Of a stretch of DNA of 49,052 bases, positions 24,453-33,325 are shown in pieces. The translations under genes were made by a program, and so were the position numbers. The notes under the pieces are model-generated. The model was not told where the DNA came from. It did not search any database and saw only the letters and a program-made list of their open reading frames with translations. Numbering within the stretch: position 1 is the stretch's first letter; every line of letters starts with the position of its first letter. The DNA is from Ideonella livida (GTDB taxonomy: Bacteria > Pseudomonadota > Gammaproteobacteria > Burkholderiales > Burkholderiaceae_C). The stretch covers positions 1 through 49,052 of the forward strand of contig NZ_JAAGOH010000031.1 of NCBI RefSeq assembly GCF_010499455.1. Reading direction: 5' to 3'.

Positions 24453-26795
24453 TCAGGCGATCTTGAACCGGTCCACCGACTGGCGCAGTTCGTCGGCCGA
24501 CCGCGACAGGTCATGCACCATCTGCGCGGTGGAGCGGGTGCCTTCACCGGTTTGTTCAGTCACCGCGAAGATGTGCTGGATGTTGGCCGCCACCACGTTG
24601 GCATGCTCCGCTTCCTGGCGCGCCTCGTCGGAGATTCGCTCAATCAGGCGGGCCAGTTCACGCGTGACTCGGTCAATGTCCACCAGGGCCGCACCGGCCG
24701 CATCGGACAGCTTGGCACCCTGCACCACACCCTGCGTGGACTGTTCCATAGCGGCCACAGCATCTTGGGTGTCGGTCTGAATGGTCTTCACCAGCGCCGC
24801 AATCTGCCGCGTCGCATCGGCGGAGCGTTCGGCCAGACGCTGCACTTCTTCGGCCACCACCGAGAAGCCCCGACCAGCTTCACCGGCCGACGCGGCCTGG
24901 ATGGCGGCGTTCAGGGCCAGCACGTTGGTCTGCTCGGTAATGTCCGAAATCAGCTCGGTGATTTCACCAATCTCCTGGGAAGACTCACCCAGTCGCTTGA
25001 TTCGCTTGGAGGTTTCCTGGATCTGCTCGCGCAGGGTGTTCATGCCACCGATGGTGTCCAGCACCGCCTGGCGGCCGGAGGACGCTGCTTCCAGCGACTG
25101 GCGCGCCACGTCGGCGGTTTGCTGGGCCTGTGCCGACACTTCGTTGATTCGGTTGGCCATCTGGAGCACGGATTCGCCGGTTTCACGAATCTCGCGCAGC
25201 TGCTCGGTGGAGGCCGCCAGCAGCTCCGTGGAAGTCTGCTCCACCTGCTGGGTCGTGGCCGACACCCGCTCTGCCGTCGACTGCACCTGCGACACCAGGG
25301 AGCGCAGCTCTTCCACCGTGTAGTTCACCGAGTCGGCGATGGCGCCGGTGATGTCCTCGGTCACGGTGGCCTGCTGCGTCAGATCGCCCTCGGCCACCGC
25401 CTGCAGTTCGTTCATCAATCGCAGAATGGCTGCCTGGTTGGCGTCGTTCACGCGCTTGGCCTCGCGCTCCTGCTCCTCGGCCGCCAGACGCTGGGCTTCG
25501 GCCTGCTGGGCACGAAGGGCCTGGTTTCGCACATACAACCGCAGGAAGCCCACACCGCCGGCGATGATCGCCACGCCGGAGACCAGCAGCGCAATCAGGT
25601 AGGCGGCGCTCAGACCACCCTCACCCTCCAGGGTCGACTGCACCGACTCCAGGCCCTTCCGCAGCGGCTCGGAGTCGTTCACGATGGCGGTCTGTGCCTC
25701 GCGGGCAGAGACCAGACCCTGCAGGTTGCCCAGAATGGCGCTGGCCTGGGAACGGGTCTCCTCGTACTGGGCAATCAGCTGCTCCAAACGCTCCTGGGTC
25801 TGGGCGTCCTTGGTGCCCGGCAGCCGCAGCTCGGGGTTGCCCTTGAGCAGTCCCTCGGCGATCTCACGGAAGGAGTTCAGGTCCTTGCCCAGCAGGAACA
25901 CCGCCTCGGGGCTCACCCCCTCCAGGGTCAGGAATTCGTTGGCACTCTTGCCGATGCGCTGGGTCAGCATCACCAACTGGCCCACCGCGGACAGTTCGGC
26001 CGGCGAGGCGTTGGTCTGCAGCTTGAGGGAGGAGACGGTCTCAGCCGTCTCCAGCAGATCTGAGGACTGGCGGTTGATGGTGCGCAGGGCCTGACCGACC
26101 TGGGTCAGCGTGGCTTGCTGCGCCAGCACGATGCCGGCGTTCTTCTCGGCGCGATCCACCAGGGGCAGCAGGGGGTCCAGCACCTCGGAGACTCCGCCAC
26201 CCACGGGCGAGAGCTGGTCGTTGCCGGACTTCAGGCCGCGCAGGTTGCGGGCCAGCACCTCGCCGCTCTCACGCACTTCAGGGAAGGCCGCGGGGTTGCC
26301 GATCAGGGCCTGCGACACCGACTTCGCCAGACGCTGCGACTGCATCAGGGCCTGACCGGTGGCGGTCAGCTGCACGGCCTGCTTGCCTGCGGCATTCAGG
26401 GCCAGCGCACCGGCGGCCACGAAGATCAGGCCACCGCCAGCCAGCAGGCCGATCAGCAGCCGCTGCTGCTCCAGCGCCGGCCGCTTGCCGATCAAGGGCA
26501 AGCCGGTGGACTCCTCGCCAAAGGTCGAAGGTTCGGCCAGACGGGACATCATGCCGTCGGGCTCCTGCTGCAGCGGCACGGCGTTGCTGTCGGCGGCCCA
26601 GGCAGCGGGCGGCGGCTCGTCAGGCGGCATCGCCGCCTGCTGACCCGACAGGCGCTGGTCGATCTGGCTCAGAAGCGCCTCCATGCCCTGCTCCGCGGGC
26701 ACCGTCCCCGCCGGTGTGGACAGAGGTCCCTCGGTCGGAGCGGCATCGGCCGGACGGGAACCAAACTTGTCTTTCAACTGGTCGAGCAGGCTCAT
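24453..26795 (-). CDS. pilJ: Type IV pilus methyl-accepting chemotaxis protein PilJ
   Basis: 780 residues. An unusually long N-terminal cytoplasmic stretch of about 110 Pro/Ala-rich residues precedes transmembrane helix 1 (about 113-134). A periplasmic region of about 255 residues with two PilJ-type four-helix units follows, then helix 2 (about 393-416), a HAMP-like segment and the MCP signalling domain. The hairpin tip is at about 610-645 ([15 protein letters not shown], then [11 protein letters not shown]). It senses pilin state or surface contact and controls ChpA through PilI. There is no C-terminal receptor pentapeptide for methylation enzymes, and no cheR/cheB-like gene is in the window. 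Confidence 0.95.
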   Translation of the reverse strand: MSLLDQLKDKFGSRPADAAPTEGPLSTPAGTVPAEQGMEALLSQIDQRLSGQQAAMPPDEPPPAAWAADSNAVPLQQEPDGMMSRLAEPSTFGEESTGLPLIGKRPALEQQRLLIGLLAGGGLIFVAAGALALNAAGKQAVQLTATGQALMQSQRLAKSVSQALIGNPAAFPEVRESGEVLARNLRGLKSGNDQLSPVGGGVSEVLDPLLPLVDRAEKNAGIVLAQQATLTQVGQALRTINRQSSDLLETAETVSSLKLQTNASPAELSAVGQLVMLTQRIGKSANEFLTLEGVSPEAVFLLGKDLNSFREIAEGLLKGNPELRLPGTKDAQTQERLEQLIAQYEETRSQASAILGNLQGLVSAREAQTAIVNDSEPLRKGLESVQSTLEGEGGLSAAYLIALLVSGVAIIAGGVGFLRLYVRNQALRAQQAEAQRLAAEEQEREAKRVNDANQAAILRLMNELQAVAEGDLTQQATVTEDITGAIADSVNYTVEELRSLVSQVQSTAERVSATTQQVEQTSTELLAASTEQLREIRETGESVLQMANRINEVSAQAQQTADVARQSLEAASSGRQAVLDTIGGMNTLREQIQETSKRIKRLGESSQEIGEITELISDITEQTNVLALNAAIQAASAGEAGRGFSVVAEEVQRLAERSADATRQIAALVKTIQTDTQDAVAAMEQSTQGVVQGAKLSDAAGAALVDIDRVTRELARLIERISDEARQEAEHANVVAANIQHIFAVTEQTGEGTRSTAQMVHDLSRSADELRQSVDRFKIA

Positions 26796-26856
26796 TGCTT
26801 CCTCTTTACATGCATGACCGCTTCACGGCCTGTCTGACATCGATGCCGCGGCCCGG

Positions 26857-27378
26857 TCACGCGGCCACGTCGAGAAACACGGGATCGGCGATCAGCGCCG
26901 CGAGATCGAGTTCGTCCCACTGCCGGCCGGACGCATCCTGCCACCGGGCCGGCGCGAAGGCGGGCCGCGGGTCGGACAAGGGCACCGGCTGCAGCTGTTC
27001 CGCGTCCCGCAGGCCGGCCAACCGGTCCACGAGCAGGGCGCAGTTGGTGCGCAGGCTGGCGTTCATCACCACCAGCTGGGCGCCACCGCGCACTGCAGTG
27101 GCGCTCGCCGTCCGGAGCCCCAGGAAGACCGAGAGGTCGAGCACCGCGTTGAGCTGGCCGCGCACGTTGGCCACACCCACCAGCCAACGGGTGGCGTGGG
27201 GCACGGGCGTGAGGTCGCGCGCGGCCTGGATCTCACCGGCCTGCCCCAAGGGCAGCAAGAGGCCCGCGGAGCCGCACTCCACCGCCAGCCAACCGGCATC
27301 GCGAGGACGTTCACGTGCCGCCTGCAGGCGGCTGGCCAGCCGAAGCTGCAACTCTCTGAGGGCGTCCTTGTTGGGCAT
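26857..27378 (-). CDS. pilI: CheW-like adaptor PilI
   Basis: 173 residues, a single CheW domain that should couple PilJ to the ChpA kinase. Visible features are the beta-barrel opening WLAVECGSAGLLLPLGQ, the core WLVGVANVRGQLNAVLDLS with its conserved GxxNxRG element, and a C-terminal half with LLVDRLAGLRD. No enzymatic motif is expected. It sits 61 bases before pilJ and 28 bases after pilH, in the canonical pilG-H-I-J order. Confidence 0.94.
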   Translation of the reverse strand: MPNKDALRELQLRLASRLQAARERPRDAGWLAVECGSAGLLLPLGQAGEIQAARDLTPVPHATRWLVGVANVRGQLNAVLDLSVFLGLRTASATAVRGGAQLVVMNASLRTNCALLVDRLAGLRDAEQLQPVPLSDPRPAFAPARWQDASGRQWDELDLAALIADPVFLDVAA

Positions 27379-27406
27379 CGTGCTCTCGGTGAGGGACGCG
27401 GGCGGA

Positions 27407-27772
27407 TCAGCCCAGCGCCTGGATCTTGGCCATCAGCTCTTCCGCATCCACGGGCTTGACGACGTAGTCGCGCGCACCTTGGCGCAGGCCCCAGACCCGA
27501 TCGGTCTCCTGGCCCTTGCTGGTGCACATGATGACCGGCACGTCGGCGAACTTGGGGTCGCGGGTGATGGCGCGGGTGAGCTGGAAGCCGTTGGTACCCG
27601 GCATGACCACATCCATCAGGATCAGGTCGGGCTTGCCCTCGGCCAGACGGCGCATGGCCTCCTCTCCGTTCTCCGCGGTGCGCACGGAGAAACCCCGGCG
27701 GCTCAGCAGATCGGAGAGGTAATGCAGTTCGGTCTTGGAGTCGTCGACCAGGAGAATGTTTTGGATTGCCAT
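27407..27772 (-). CDS. pilH: Twitching motility response regulator PilH
   Basis: 121 residues, a stand-alone receiver domain. The acidic pocket is D10/D11, the phosphoacceptor D54 (LILMDVVMP), the switch threonine lies in CTSKG and the conserved lysine is K106 (VVKP). There is no output domain: like CheY it works by protein contact, and in Pseudomonas it favours pilus retraction or acts as a phosphate sink for ChpA. Co-transcribed with pilG (58-base gap) and pilI. Confidence 0.95.
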   Translation of the reverse strand: MAIQNILLVDDSKTELHYLSDLLSRRGFSVRTAENGEEAMRRLAEGKPDLILMDVVMPGTNGFQLTRAITRDPKFADVPVIMCTSKGQETDRVWGLRQGARDYVVKPVDAEELMAKIQALG

Positions 27773-27830
27773 GAGAGCCTCAGGAACAGGCTAGGTCAGG
27801 GGCAGCGGTTGCCGGGTCGGGCCTGGAGGC

Positions 27831-28244
27831 TCAAACCCGGGCCGCCTGCCGTGAGGCGAACTCAGCCACCACCTTGAGCAGCTGGTCCTTGGTGAAGGGC
27901 TTGGTGAGGTAGTCGTCGGAGCCGACCATGCGCCCGCGCGCCTTGTCGAACACGCCGTCCTTGGAGGACAGCATGATCACCGGCACCTGCGCAAAGCGCG
28001 GGTTGCGCTTGATGATGGCGCAGGTCTGGTAGCCATCGAGCCGCGGCATGAGGATGTCGCAGAAGATGATCGTGGGCTCAAGGTCGTCGACCTTGGCCAG
28101 CGCATCGAAACCATCCTCGGCGAGCAGCACTTCGTAGCCGCCCTGCTTGAGGAAGATCTCGGCACTTCGCCGGATGGTGTTGCTGTCATCGATGACCAGC
28201 ACCCGGGTTGCCATGGGCTTTACCGCCTGACCTTGTTCCACCAC
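27831..28244 (-). CDS. pilG: Twitching motility response regulator PilG
   Basis: 137 residues, a stand-alone receiver. VLVIDDSNTIRRSAE gives the acidic pocket, D63 (FCDILMPRLDGYQT) the phosphoacceptor, LSSKDG the switch region and K115 (LTKPF) the lysine. The GTG at 28244 is preferred because GAGGGG stands about 9 bases upstream; an internal ATG at 28214 (MATRVLV) is the alternative and would remove 10 residues. PilG is the ChpA target that promotes pilus extension in Pseudomonas. It lies 72 bases downstream of the rubredoxin gene. Confidence 0.94.
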   Translation of the reverse strand: MVEQGQAVKPMATRVLVIDDSNTIRRSAEIFLKQGGYEVLLAEDGFDALAKVDDLEPTIIFCDILMPRLDGYQTCAIIKRNPRFAQVPVIMLSSKDGVFDKARGRMVGSDDYLTKPFTKDQLLKVVAEFASRQAARV

Positions 28245-28267
28245 CTTGCGCCCCTCGACGTTCGGAA

Positions 28268-28273
28268 TATTTA
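28268..28273 (-). promoter_or_regulatory. Candidate -10 element for the pilGHIJ-chpA run
   Basis: Minus-strand TAAATA inside the only AT-rich patch (28265-28275) between the rubredoxin and pilG genes, about 23 bases before GTG 28244. No consensus -35, so an alternative sigma factor or an activator may be needed; it could also be a chance AT patch. Confidence 0.3.
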
Positions 28274-28316
28274 TGCGACCGGTGTGATGCGACGGCGGCC
28301 TTTTGGGCCACTGCGC

Positions 28317-28490
28317 TCAGATCTGGACCATCTCGAAATCTTCCTTGCGGGCGCCACACTCGGGACAGGTCCAGTTCATGGGCACATCGGCCCAGGCTGT
28401 TCCGGGTGCGATGCCGTGCTCGGGGTCCCCTTCAGCCTCGCTGTAGATCCATCCACAGATCAGACACATCCAAGTTTGGGGTTCGTTCAC
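28317..28490 (-). CDS. Rubredoxin
   Basis: 57 residues, the normal rubredoxin size. The iron-binding cysteines are paired as MCLICGW near the start and CPECGARK near the end, the Fe(SCys)4 arrangement, with the conserved aromatic WIYSEAEGDPEHGI and FEMV around them. It carries single electrons in the cytoplasm; the partner is unknown. GTG 28490 is the start, as the iron fold begins 8 residues later; the frame is open upstream but that stretch is antisense to the thiD-like leader. Rubredoxin next to pilG is a frequent arrangement in betaproteobacteria. Confidence 0.93.
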   Translation of the reverse strand: MNEPQTWMCLICGWIYSEAEGDPEHGIAPGTAWADVPMNWTCPECGARKEDFEMVQI

Positions 28491-28507
28491 GGTACCAGCC
28501 AGATCAC

Positions 28508-28527
28508 TACAATGCCCTGGGAGTATA
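28508..28527. promoter_or_regulatory. Divergent -10 elements between rubredoxin and the ThiD-like gene
   Basis: Plus strand TACAAT at 28508-28513 would give the ThiD-like gene a leader of about 130 bases. Minus strand TATACT at 28522-28527 would give rubredoxin a leader of about 25 bases, with TTGTTC at 28547-28552 as a possible -35 at the long spacing of 19. Confidence 0.4.
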
Positions 28528-28651
28528 GCGACGGCCCGCGCCCCCGGAACAAGGGTTTGTCGTTGCGGCGCAAAGCGCCCGATTTCCGACGCCCGCCCTG
28601 GCTGGACCGGACCCCTTCCGCCCCGTTTCCGATGTTCTTCCCAGCCACGCC

Positions 28652-29623
28652 ATGACTGCTTCCGCCCCCCTCGCCCCCCCTGATGCCGGCAGCGATGCGG
28701 CAGCGGCCTCACCCGCCTGCATCCTCTGCTTCAACGCCGCCGACCCCACCGGCGCAGGCGGCCTGGCCGGGGACATCGCCACCGTCTCCGCCATGGGCGG
28801 CCACCCGCTGCCCGTGACCTGCGCGCTGCTGCTGCGCGACACCGCCGAGGTGTTCGACCAGCACGAACTGGAGCCCGACGTTGTCGCCGAGCAGGCGCGC
28901 ACCGTGCTGGAGGACATCACCGTCTCCGGCTTCAAGGTCGGTTTCCTGGGCACGCCCGAGAACGTGGCCGCCGTGGCCGAGATCCTGTCGGACTATCCGG
29001 ACATTCCAGCCGTGAGCTACCTGCCGGCCCTGTCCTGGATGGAAGAGGAAGCCCAGCAAGCCTATGCCGACGCCTTCCGTGAGCTGGTGCTGCCGGCCAC
29101 CGAGGTGCTGGTAGGCAGCCACAAGACCCTGATGGACCTGCTGCTGCCCGATTGGGAATCCGACCGCCCGGCCTCACCCCGTGAGCTGGCTGTGGCCGCG
29201 GCCGAGCACGGCACCCAGATGGTGCTGGTGACCGGCGTGATGTTGCCGGCCCGCGGGCAGAACCAGTTCGTGGACAACGTGCTGGCCTCGCCGCAGGGCG
29301 CCCTGACGGGTGAGAAGTTCGAGTTGTTCGACGTGAGCTTTGTCGGCGCGGGCGACACGCTCTCGGCCGCCATGGCGGCCTTGCTGAGCGTGGGCAGCGA
29401 GATCCAGGCGGCCGTGGGCGAGGCGCTGCAGTTCCTCGACCAGAGCCTGGATGCGGGCTTCCGCCCCGGCATGGGCAACGTGGTGCCAGACCGTTTCTTC
29501 TGGGCCTCCCCCCCCGAGGAGGAGGAAGCTGAAGGCGAGGCGCCGGGCGAGACCGACGATGACGATGACACCCCCACCAACGACGTTTCCCTGCCCCCTG
29601 GAGGCCCCCGCCGTGTCCACTAA
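28652..29623 (+). CDS. Divergent ThiD-like (hydroxymethylpyrimidine/phosphomethylpyrimidine kinase family) protein
   Basis: 323 residues, ribokinase-superfamily kinase of the ThiD branch, cytoplasmic. The N-terminal substrate segment reads [17 protein letters not shown], a relaxed form of the ThiD GSDPSGGAGIQADLKT. The catalytic end reads GAGDTLS (232-238) with aspartate D235, the ribokinase form, where ThiD normally has cysteine (GxGCTLS). Residues from about 285 on are a strongly acidic tail ([13 protein letters not shown]) absent from usual ThiD of about 265 residues. It overlaps hemL by 11 bases, so translation is coupled. No other thiamine gene is near. The activity may be HMP-P kinase or phosphorylation of another small alcohol. 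Confidence 0.8.
   Translation: MTASAPLAPPDAGSDAAAASPACILCFNAADPTGAGGLAGDIATVSAMGGHPLPVTCALLLRDTAEVFDQHELEPDVVAEQARTVLEDITVSGFKVGFLGTPENVAAVAEILSDYPDIPAVSYLPALSWMEEEAQQAYADAFRELVLPATEVLVGSHKTLMDLLLPDWESDRPASPRELAVAAAEHGTQMVLVTGVMLPARGQNQFVDNVLASPQGALTGEKFELFDVSFVGAGDTLSAAMAALLSVGSEIQAAVGEALQFLDQSLDAGFRPGMGNVVPDRFFWASPPEEEEAEGEAPGETDDDDDTPTNDVSLPPGGPRRVH
29600..29604 (+). promoter_or_regulatory. Ribosome binding site of hemL
   Basis: GGAGG, 8 bases before GTG 29613, inside the 3' end of the ThiD-like gene. It fixes the GTG as the hemL start. Confidence 0.65.
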
Positions 29624-30905
29624 CGCCCAGCTGTTCGAACGGGCCCAGCGTTCCATCCCCGGTGGTGTCAACTCGCCGGTGCGTGCCTTTCGCGCCGTCG
29701 GCGGCACCCCGCGCTTCATCTCCCGCGCCGAGGGTGCCTACATGTGGGATGCCGAGGGCACCCGCTACATCGACTACATCGGCTCCTGGGGCCCGATGAT
29801 CCTGGGCCATGGCCACCCGGCCGTGCTTGAGGCGGTGCTGTCAGCCGCCCGCGAGGGCTTCAGCTTCGGCGCGCCCACCGAGCGCGAGGTGGAGCTGGCC
29901 GAGGCCATCATCGAGCGCGTGCCCAGCATTGAACAGGTGCGCCTGGTGAGTTCAGGCACCGAGGCTGGCATGAGCGCCATCCGCCTGGCGCGGGGCTACA
30001 CCGGCCGCAGCAAGATCATCAAGTTCGAGGGCTGCTACCACGGCCACGCCGACGCCCTGCTGGTCAAGGCCGGCTCGGGCCTGGCCACCTTCGGCCACCC
30101 CACCTCGGCCGGTGTGCCGCCGGAGGTGGTGCAGCACACCCTGGTGCTGGAGTACAACAACGTCGAGCAAATCGAGGCCGCCTTCGCCGCGCATGGCGCC
30201 GACATCGCCTGCGTGATGATCGAGCCCATCGCCGGCAACATGAACTTCGTGCGCGCCGCGGTGCCCTTCGTCAAGCGCATCCGCGAGCTGTGCGACCAGC
30301 ACGGCGCGCTGTTTGTGTTCGACGAGGTGATGACCGGCTTCCGCGTGGCGCTGGGGTCGGCGCAAAGCGTCTATGCCCAGGCCATCCCAGGCTTCACGCC
30401 CGACATCTCGGTGTTCGGCAAGGTGATCGGCGGCGGCATGCCGCTGGCCGCCTTCGGCACCTCGCGCCGGGTGATGGAGAAGCTGGCGCCGTTGGGCCCG
30501 GTCTACCAGGCCGGCACCCTCAGCGGCAATCCGGTGGCCACCGCCTGTGGCCTGGCCACGCTGCGCGAGATCAGCCGGCCCGGTTTCTACGAGGCCCTGG
30601 GGGCGCGCACCCGCACGCTGGTGCAGGGCCTGCAAGCCGCCGCGGATGCCGCGGGGGTGCCCTTCGTGGTGGACAGCGAGGGCGGCATGTTCGGCTTTTT
30701 CTTCACGTCGACGCTGCCGCAGAACTACACCCAGGTCATGGCCACCGACCAGGCGCGCTTCAACCGCTTCTTCCATGGCCTGTTGGACCGGGGCGTGTAC
30801 CTGGCCCCGGCCCTGTACGAAGCCGGCTTCGTGAGCGCCGCCCACACCGAGGCTGACATTGCCGCCACGGTGGCCGCCGCCGCCGACGTGCTGCGCGCCG
30901 AGTGA
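29613..30905 (+). CDS. hemL: Glutamate-1-semialdehyde 2,1-aminomutase
   Basis: 430 residues, PLP enzyme converting glutamate 1-semialdehyde to 5-aminolevulinate, the C5 route to heme. Signatures: SPVRAF near the N-terminus, [15 protein letters not shown] (113-127), [20 protein letters not shown], and K270 in [17 protein letters not shown] as the Schiff-base lysine. GTG 29613 is supported by GGAGG at 29600-29604; the family N-terminus (Q-L-F-E-R-A) follows at once. It overlaps the ThiD-like gene by 11 bases and meets the mutarotase start in an ATGA-type junction. Confidence 0.97.
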   Translation: MSTNAQLFERAQRSIPGGVNSPVRAFRAVGGTPRFISRAEGAYMWDAEGTRYIDYIGSWGPMILGHGHPAVLEAVLSAAREGFSFGAPTEREVELAEAIIERVPSIEQVRLVSSGTEAGMSAIRLARGYTGRSKIIKFEGCYHGHADALLVKAGSGLATFGHPTSAGVPPEVVQHTLVLEYNNVEQIEAAFAAHGADIACVMIEPIAGNMNFVRAAVPFVKRIRELCDQHGALFVFDEVMTGFRVALGSAQSVYAQAIPGFTPDISVFGKVIGGGMPLAAFGTSRRVMEKLAPLGPVYQAGTLSGNPVATACGLATLREISRPGFYEALGARTRTLVQGLQAAADAAGVPFVVDSEGGMFGFFFTSTLPQNYTQVMATDQARFNRFFHGLLDRGVYLAPALYEAGFVSAAHTEADIAATVAAAADVLRAE

Positions 30906-31762
30906 TGCAGGGGAGCGCCAGCGTGACCTCCCTCGTGGATTTCCAAGGCCATCCGGCCCTGCGGCTGCGCGCCCCGGACGGCGCACAGGCCACCGTGCTG
31001 CTGCACGGCGCCCATCTGGTGTCCTGGATCCCGGCCGGGGGCGAGGAACAGCTCTACCTCTCGCCCACCGCCCGCTACGGCGACGGGCAGGCGGTGCGTG
31101 GCGGGGTGCCCGTGGTGTTCCCGCAGTTCAACCTGCGGGGCCCGCTGCCGCACAAGCACGGCTTTGTGCGCACCCGCGCCTGGTCGGTGGCCGAGCAGGT
31201 GGTGCGCGCCGGTTGCGCCATCGGCGTGATGCGGCTGGAAAGCGACGCGGCCACCCGGGCCCTGTGGCCGCACGACTTCGCGCTGGAGCTGACGGTGATC
31301 GTCAGCGGCCGCGAGCTGGAGATCGAGCTGTCGGTGACGAACACCGGGACGGAGGCCTTCGAGTTCACCAGCGCGCTGCACACCTATCTGCGCTGCCATG
31401 ACGCGCTGCGGCTGCAGCTCGAGGGCCTGCAGGATGTGGGCTACGAGGATGCGGTGCTCGGTGAGGTCCACACCCAGTGGGGCGACGTGCTGACCGTGGT
31501 GGGTGAGCTGGACCGCATCTACCGTCAGGTGGGAGGCCGTACGCTGACACTGCGGGAGCTGGGCCATCGGGTTCACCTGCAACAGACGGGCTTTGAAGAC
31601 GTGGTGGTCTGGAACCCGGGTGACGAGAAATGCGCCGCCCTGCCCGACATGCCTGATGCCGACTGGCGCCAGATGCTGTGCGTGGAGGCCGCCTCGATCA
31701 CCGAGCCGGTGTGGTTGGAGCCCGGCGCGGAGTGGGCCGGCATGCAACAACTGCAGTGTTGA
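30905..31762 (+). CDS. D-hexose-6-phosphate mutarotase / aldose 1-epimerase family protein
   Basis: 285 residues from ATG 30905, YeaD-like. It should interconvert anomers of hexose 6-phosphates in the cytoplasm. Family segments: LHGAHLVSWIPAGGEEQLYLS, RGGVPVVFPQFN, HKHGFVRTRAW with the catalytic-type histidine, FTSALHTYLR with the second histidine, GFEDVVVWNPG with the catalytic acid, and CVEAA. The ATG at 30905 shares one base with the hemL stop; a GTG at 30923 has a better ribosome site (GGGGAG at 30910-30915, spacing 7) and would remove six residues. A hairpin with a short T tract follows the gene. Confidence 0.9.
   Translation: MQGSASVTSLVDFQGHPALRLRAPDGAQATVLLHGAHLVSWIPAGGEEQLYLSPTARYGDGQAVRGGVPVVFPQFNLRGPLPHKHGFVRTRAWSVAEQVVRAGCAIGVMRLESDAATRALWPHDFALELTVIVSGRELEIELSVTNTGTEAFEFTSALHTYLRCHDALRLQLEGLQDVGYEDAVLGEVHTQWGDVLTVVGELDRIYRQVGGRTLTLRELGHRVHLQQTGFEDVVVWNPGDEKCAALPDMPDADWRQMLCVEAASITEPVWLEPGAEWAGMQQLQC
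30910..30915 (+). promoter_or_regulatory. Ribosome binding site favouring a GTG start for the mutarotase
   Basis: GGGGAG, 7 bases before GTG 30923. It argues that translation may begin there and not at ATG 30905, which has no clear site. Confidence 0.45.
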
Positions 31763-31821
31763 GACCCACCGCACCCGAGCTCCGCATGGAACCCCCACGC
31801 CTGCTCCGCCTCTGACCCCAG

Positions 31822-31844
31822 GGCCCGGCGCTGCCGGGCCTTGT
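31822..31844 (+). terminator. Probable weak terminator after the mutarotase gene
   Basis: Eight-base GC stem (31822-31829 with 31833-31840), three-base loop, then TTGT. The U tract is short, so termination may be partial and leave some readthrough into mpl. Confidence 0.5.
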
Positions 31845-31886
31845 CCATTCCGCCTCCCAGCGCCCCTCCTCTCCCCCCATCGACTC

Positions 31887-33290
31887 ATGCACCTCCACAT
31901 CCTGGGCATTTGCGGCACCTTCATGGGCGGCGTGGCCGCACTGGCACGTGAGGCCGGCCACCGGGTCACTGGCTGTGACGCGGGGGTCTACCCCCCCATG
32001 AGCGACCAGCTCCGGGCCTTGGGCATAGAACTGATCGAAGGTTACGGCGCCGAACAGATGGACCTGCGGCCGGATGTGTGGGTGGTGGGCAACGTCGTCA
32101 CCCGGGGCGAGCGCTACCCGCTGATGGAAGCCATCCTGGAGGCCGGCGCCCCTTACACCAGCGGCCCGCAATGGCTGGCCGAGCATGTGCTCCAGGGGCG
32201 TCACGTGCTGGCCGTGGCCGGCACCCACGGCAAGACCACCACCACCTCCATGCTGGCCTGGATCCTGGAGGCTTGCGGCCTGCAGCCGGGCTTCCTGGTG
32301 GGCGGGGTACCGCAGAACTTCGGGGTCTCCGCCCGGCTGGGCGACACCTCGCGTCCCGGCACGCCGTTTGTGATCGAGGCGGACGAATACGACACGGCTT
32401 TCTTCGACAAGCGCAGCAAGTTCGTGCACTACCGGCCACGCACCGCGGTGCTGAACAACCTGGAGTTCGACCACGCGGACATTTTTGCCGACCTGGCAGC
32501 CATCGAAACCCAGTTCCACCACTTGGTGCGCACGGTGCCGGCGTCGGGCCGGTTGGTGGTGAACCAGCGCGAGGACAGCCTGGCCCGGGTGCTGGCGCGG
32601 GGCTGCTGGAGTGGTGTCACCGCCTTCGGTGCGCGCAAGGAGCAACCCGGCGCGCTGCGGGCACGCGGTGAGCCGCACGCCTTTGACGTGCTGCGCGGCA
32701 GCCTGAAGGTCGCCCGCGTGGAGTGGGGCCTGCTGGGGGAACACAACCAGCTCAACGCCCTGGCCGCCATCGCCGCGGCCGAGCACCTGGGGGTGGAACC
32801 CGAGGCCGCCGCCCGGGCGCTGGGGGGCTTCCAGAACGTGCGTCGACGGCTGGAGCTGAGAGGGGAGGCCGGCGGGGTGAAGGTCTATGACGACTTCGCC
32901 CACCATCCCACGGCGATCCGCACCACGGTCAACGGCCTGCGACGCCGGCTGGACAAGGAAGCCAGCAGTGCCGGGGGCCCGCCGGCCCGCATCTTGGCGG
33001 TGTTCGAGCCACGCTCCAACACGATGAAGCTGGGCACCATGAAAGCGCAGCTGCCCTGGTCACTGGAGGAGGCCGACCTGAGCTTCTGCCACGCCGGCGG
33101 CCTGGGCTGGGACGCGCGCGAGGCCCTGGCCCCCATGGGCGCCAAGGCCCAGGTGGCCGACACGATCGACGCCCTGGTGGCCCAGGTGGTGCGCGCCGCG
33201 CGCCCCGGCGACCAGGTGCTGTGCATGAGCAACGGCGGCTTCGGCGGGGTGCACACCCGCCTGCTGGAGGCGCTGGCCGCCCGGGGTTGA
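31887..33290 (+). CDS. mpl: UDP-N-acetylmuramate:L-alanyl-gamma-D-glutamyl-meso-diaminopimelate ligase
   Basis: 467 residues, Mur-ligase family murein-recycling enzyme that joins recovered tripeptide to UDP-MurNAc. The N-terminal UDP-binding loop GICGTFMGG (8-16) has the Mpl-specific Thr-Phe-Met variant, distinguishing it from MurC. The ATP loop GTHGKTTTT is at 112-120, EADEYDTAFFDKRSKF follows, then NLEFDHADIF and the C-terminal DDFAHHPTAI and EPRSNTMKLG. ATG 31887 is set by the Rossmann strand that starts at residue 3; the frame is open upstream but overlaps the mutarotase gene out of frame. Confidence 0.96.
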   Translation: MHLHILGICGTFMGGVAALAREAGHRVTGCDAGVYPPMSDQLRALGIELIEGYGAEQMDLRPDVWVVGNVVTRGERYPLMEAILEAGAPYTSGPQWLAEHVLQGRHVLAVAGTHGKTTTTSMLAWILEACGLQPGFLVGGVPQNFGVSARLGDTSRPGTPFVIEADEYDTAFFDKRSKFVHYRPRTAVLNNLEFDHADIFADLAAIETQFHHLVRTVPASGRLVVNQREDSLARVLARGCWSGVTAFGARKEQPGALRARGEPHAFDVLRGSLKVARVEWGLLGEHNQLNALAAIAAAEHLGVEPEAAARALGGFQNVRRRLELRGEAGGVKVYDDFAHHPTAIRTTVNGLRRRLDKEASSAGGPPARILAVFEPRSNTMKLGTMKAQLPWSLEEADLSFCHAGGLGWDAREALAPMGAKAQVADTIDALVAQVVRAARPGDQVLCMSNGGFGGVHTRLLEALAARG

Positions 33291-33306
33291 CACCCCGGGG
33301 CCGGCG

Positions 33307-33325
33307 CCCGCGGCTCAGCCGCGGG
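33307..33325. other. Perfect hairpin over the metalloprotease stop codon
   Basis: Eight-base arms (33307-33314 with 33318-33325) and a three-base loop that is itself the TGA stop of the minus-strand metalloprotease gene. It is 16 bases past the mpl stop. No T tract follows, but it may help end both convergent transcripts. Confidence 0.45.
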
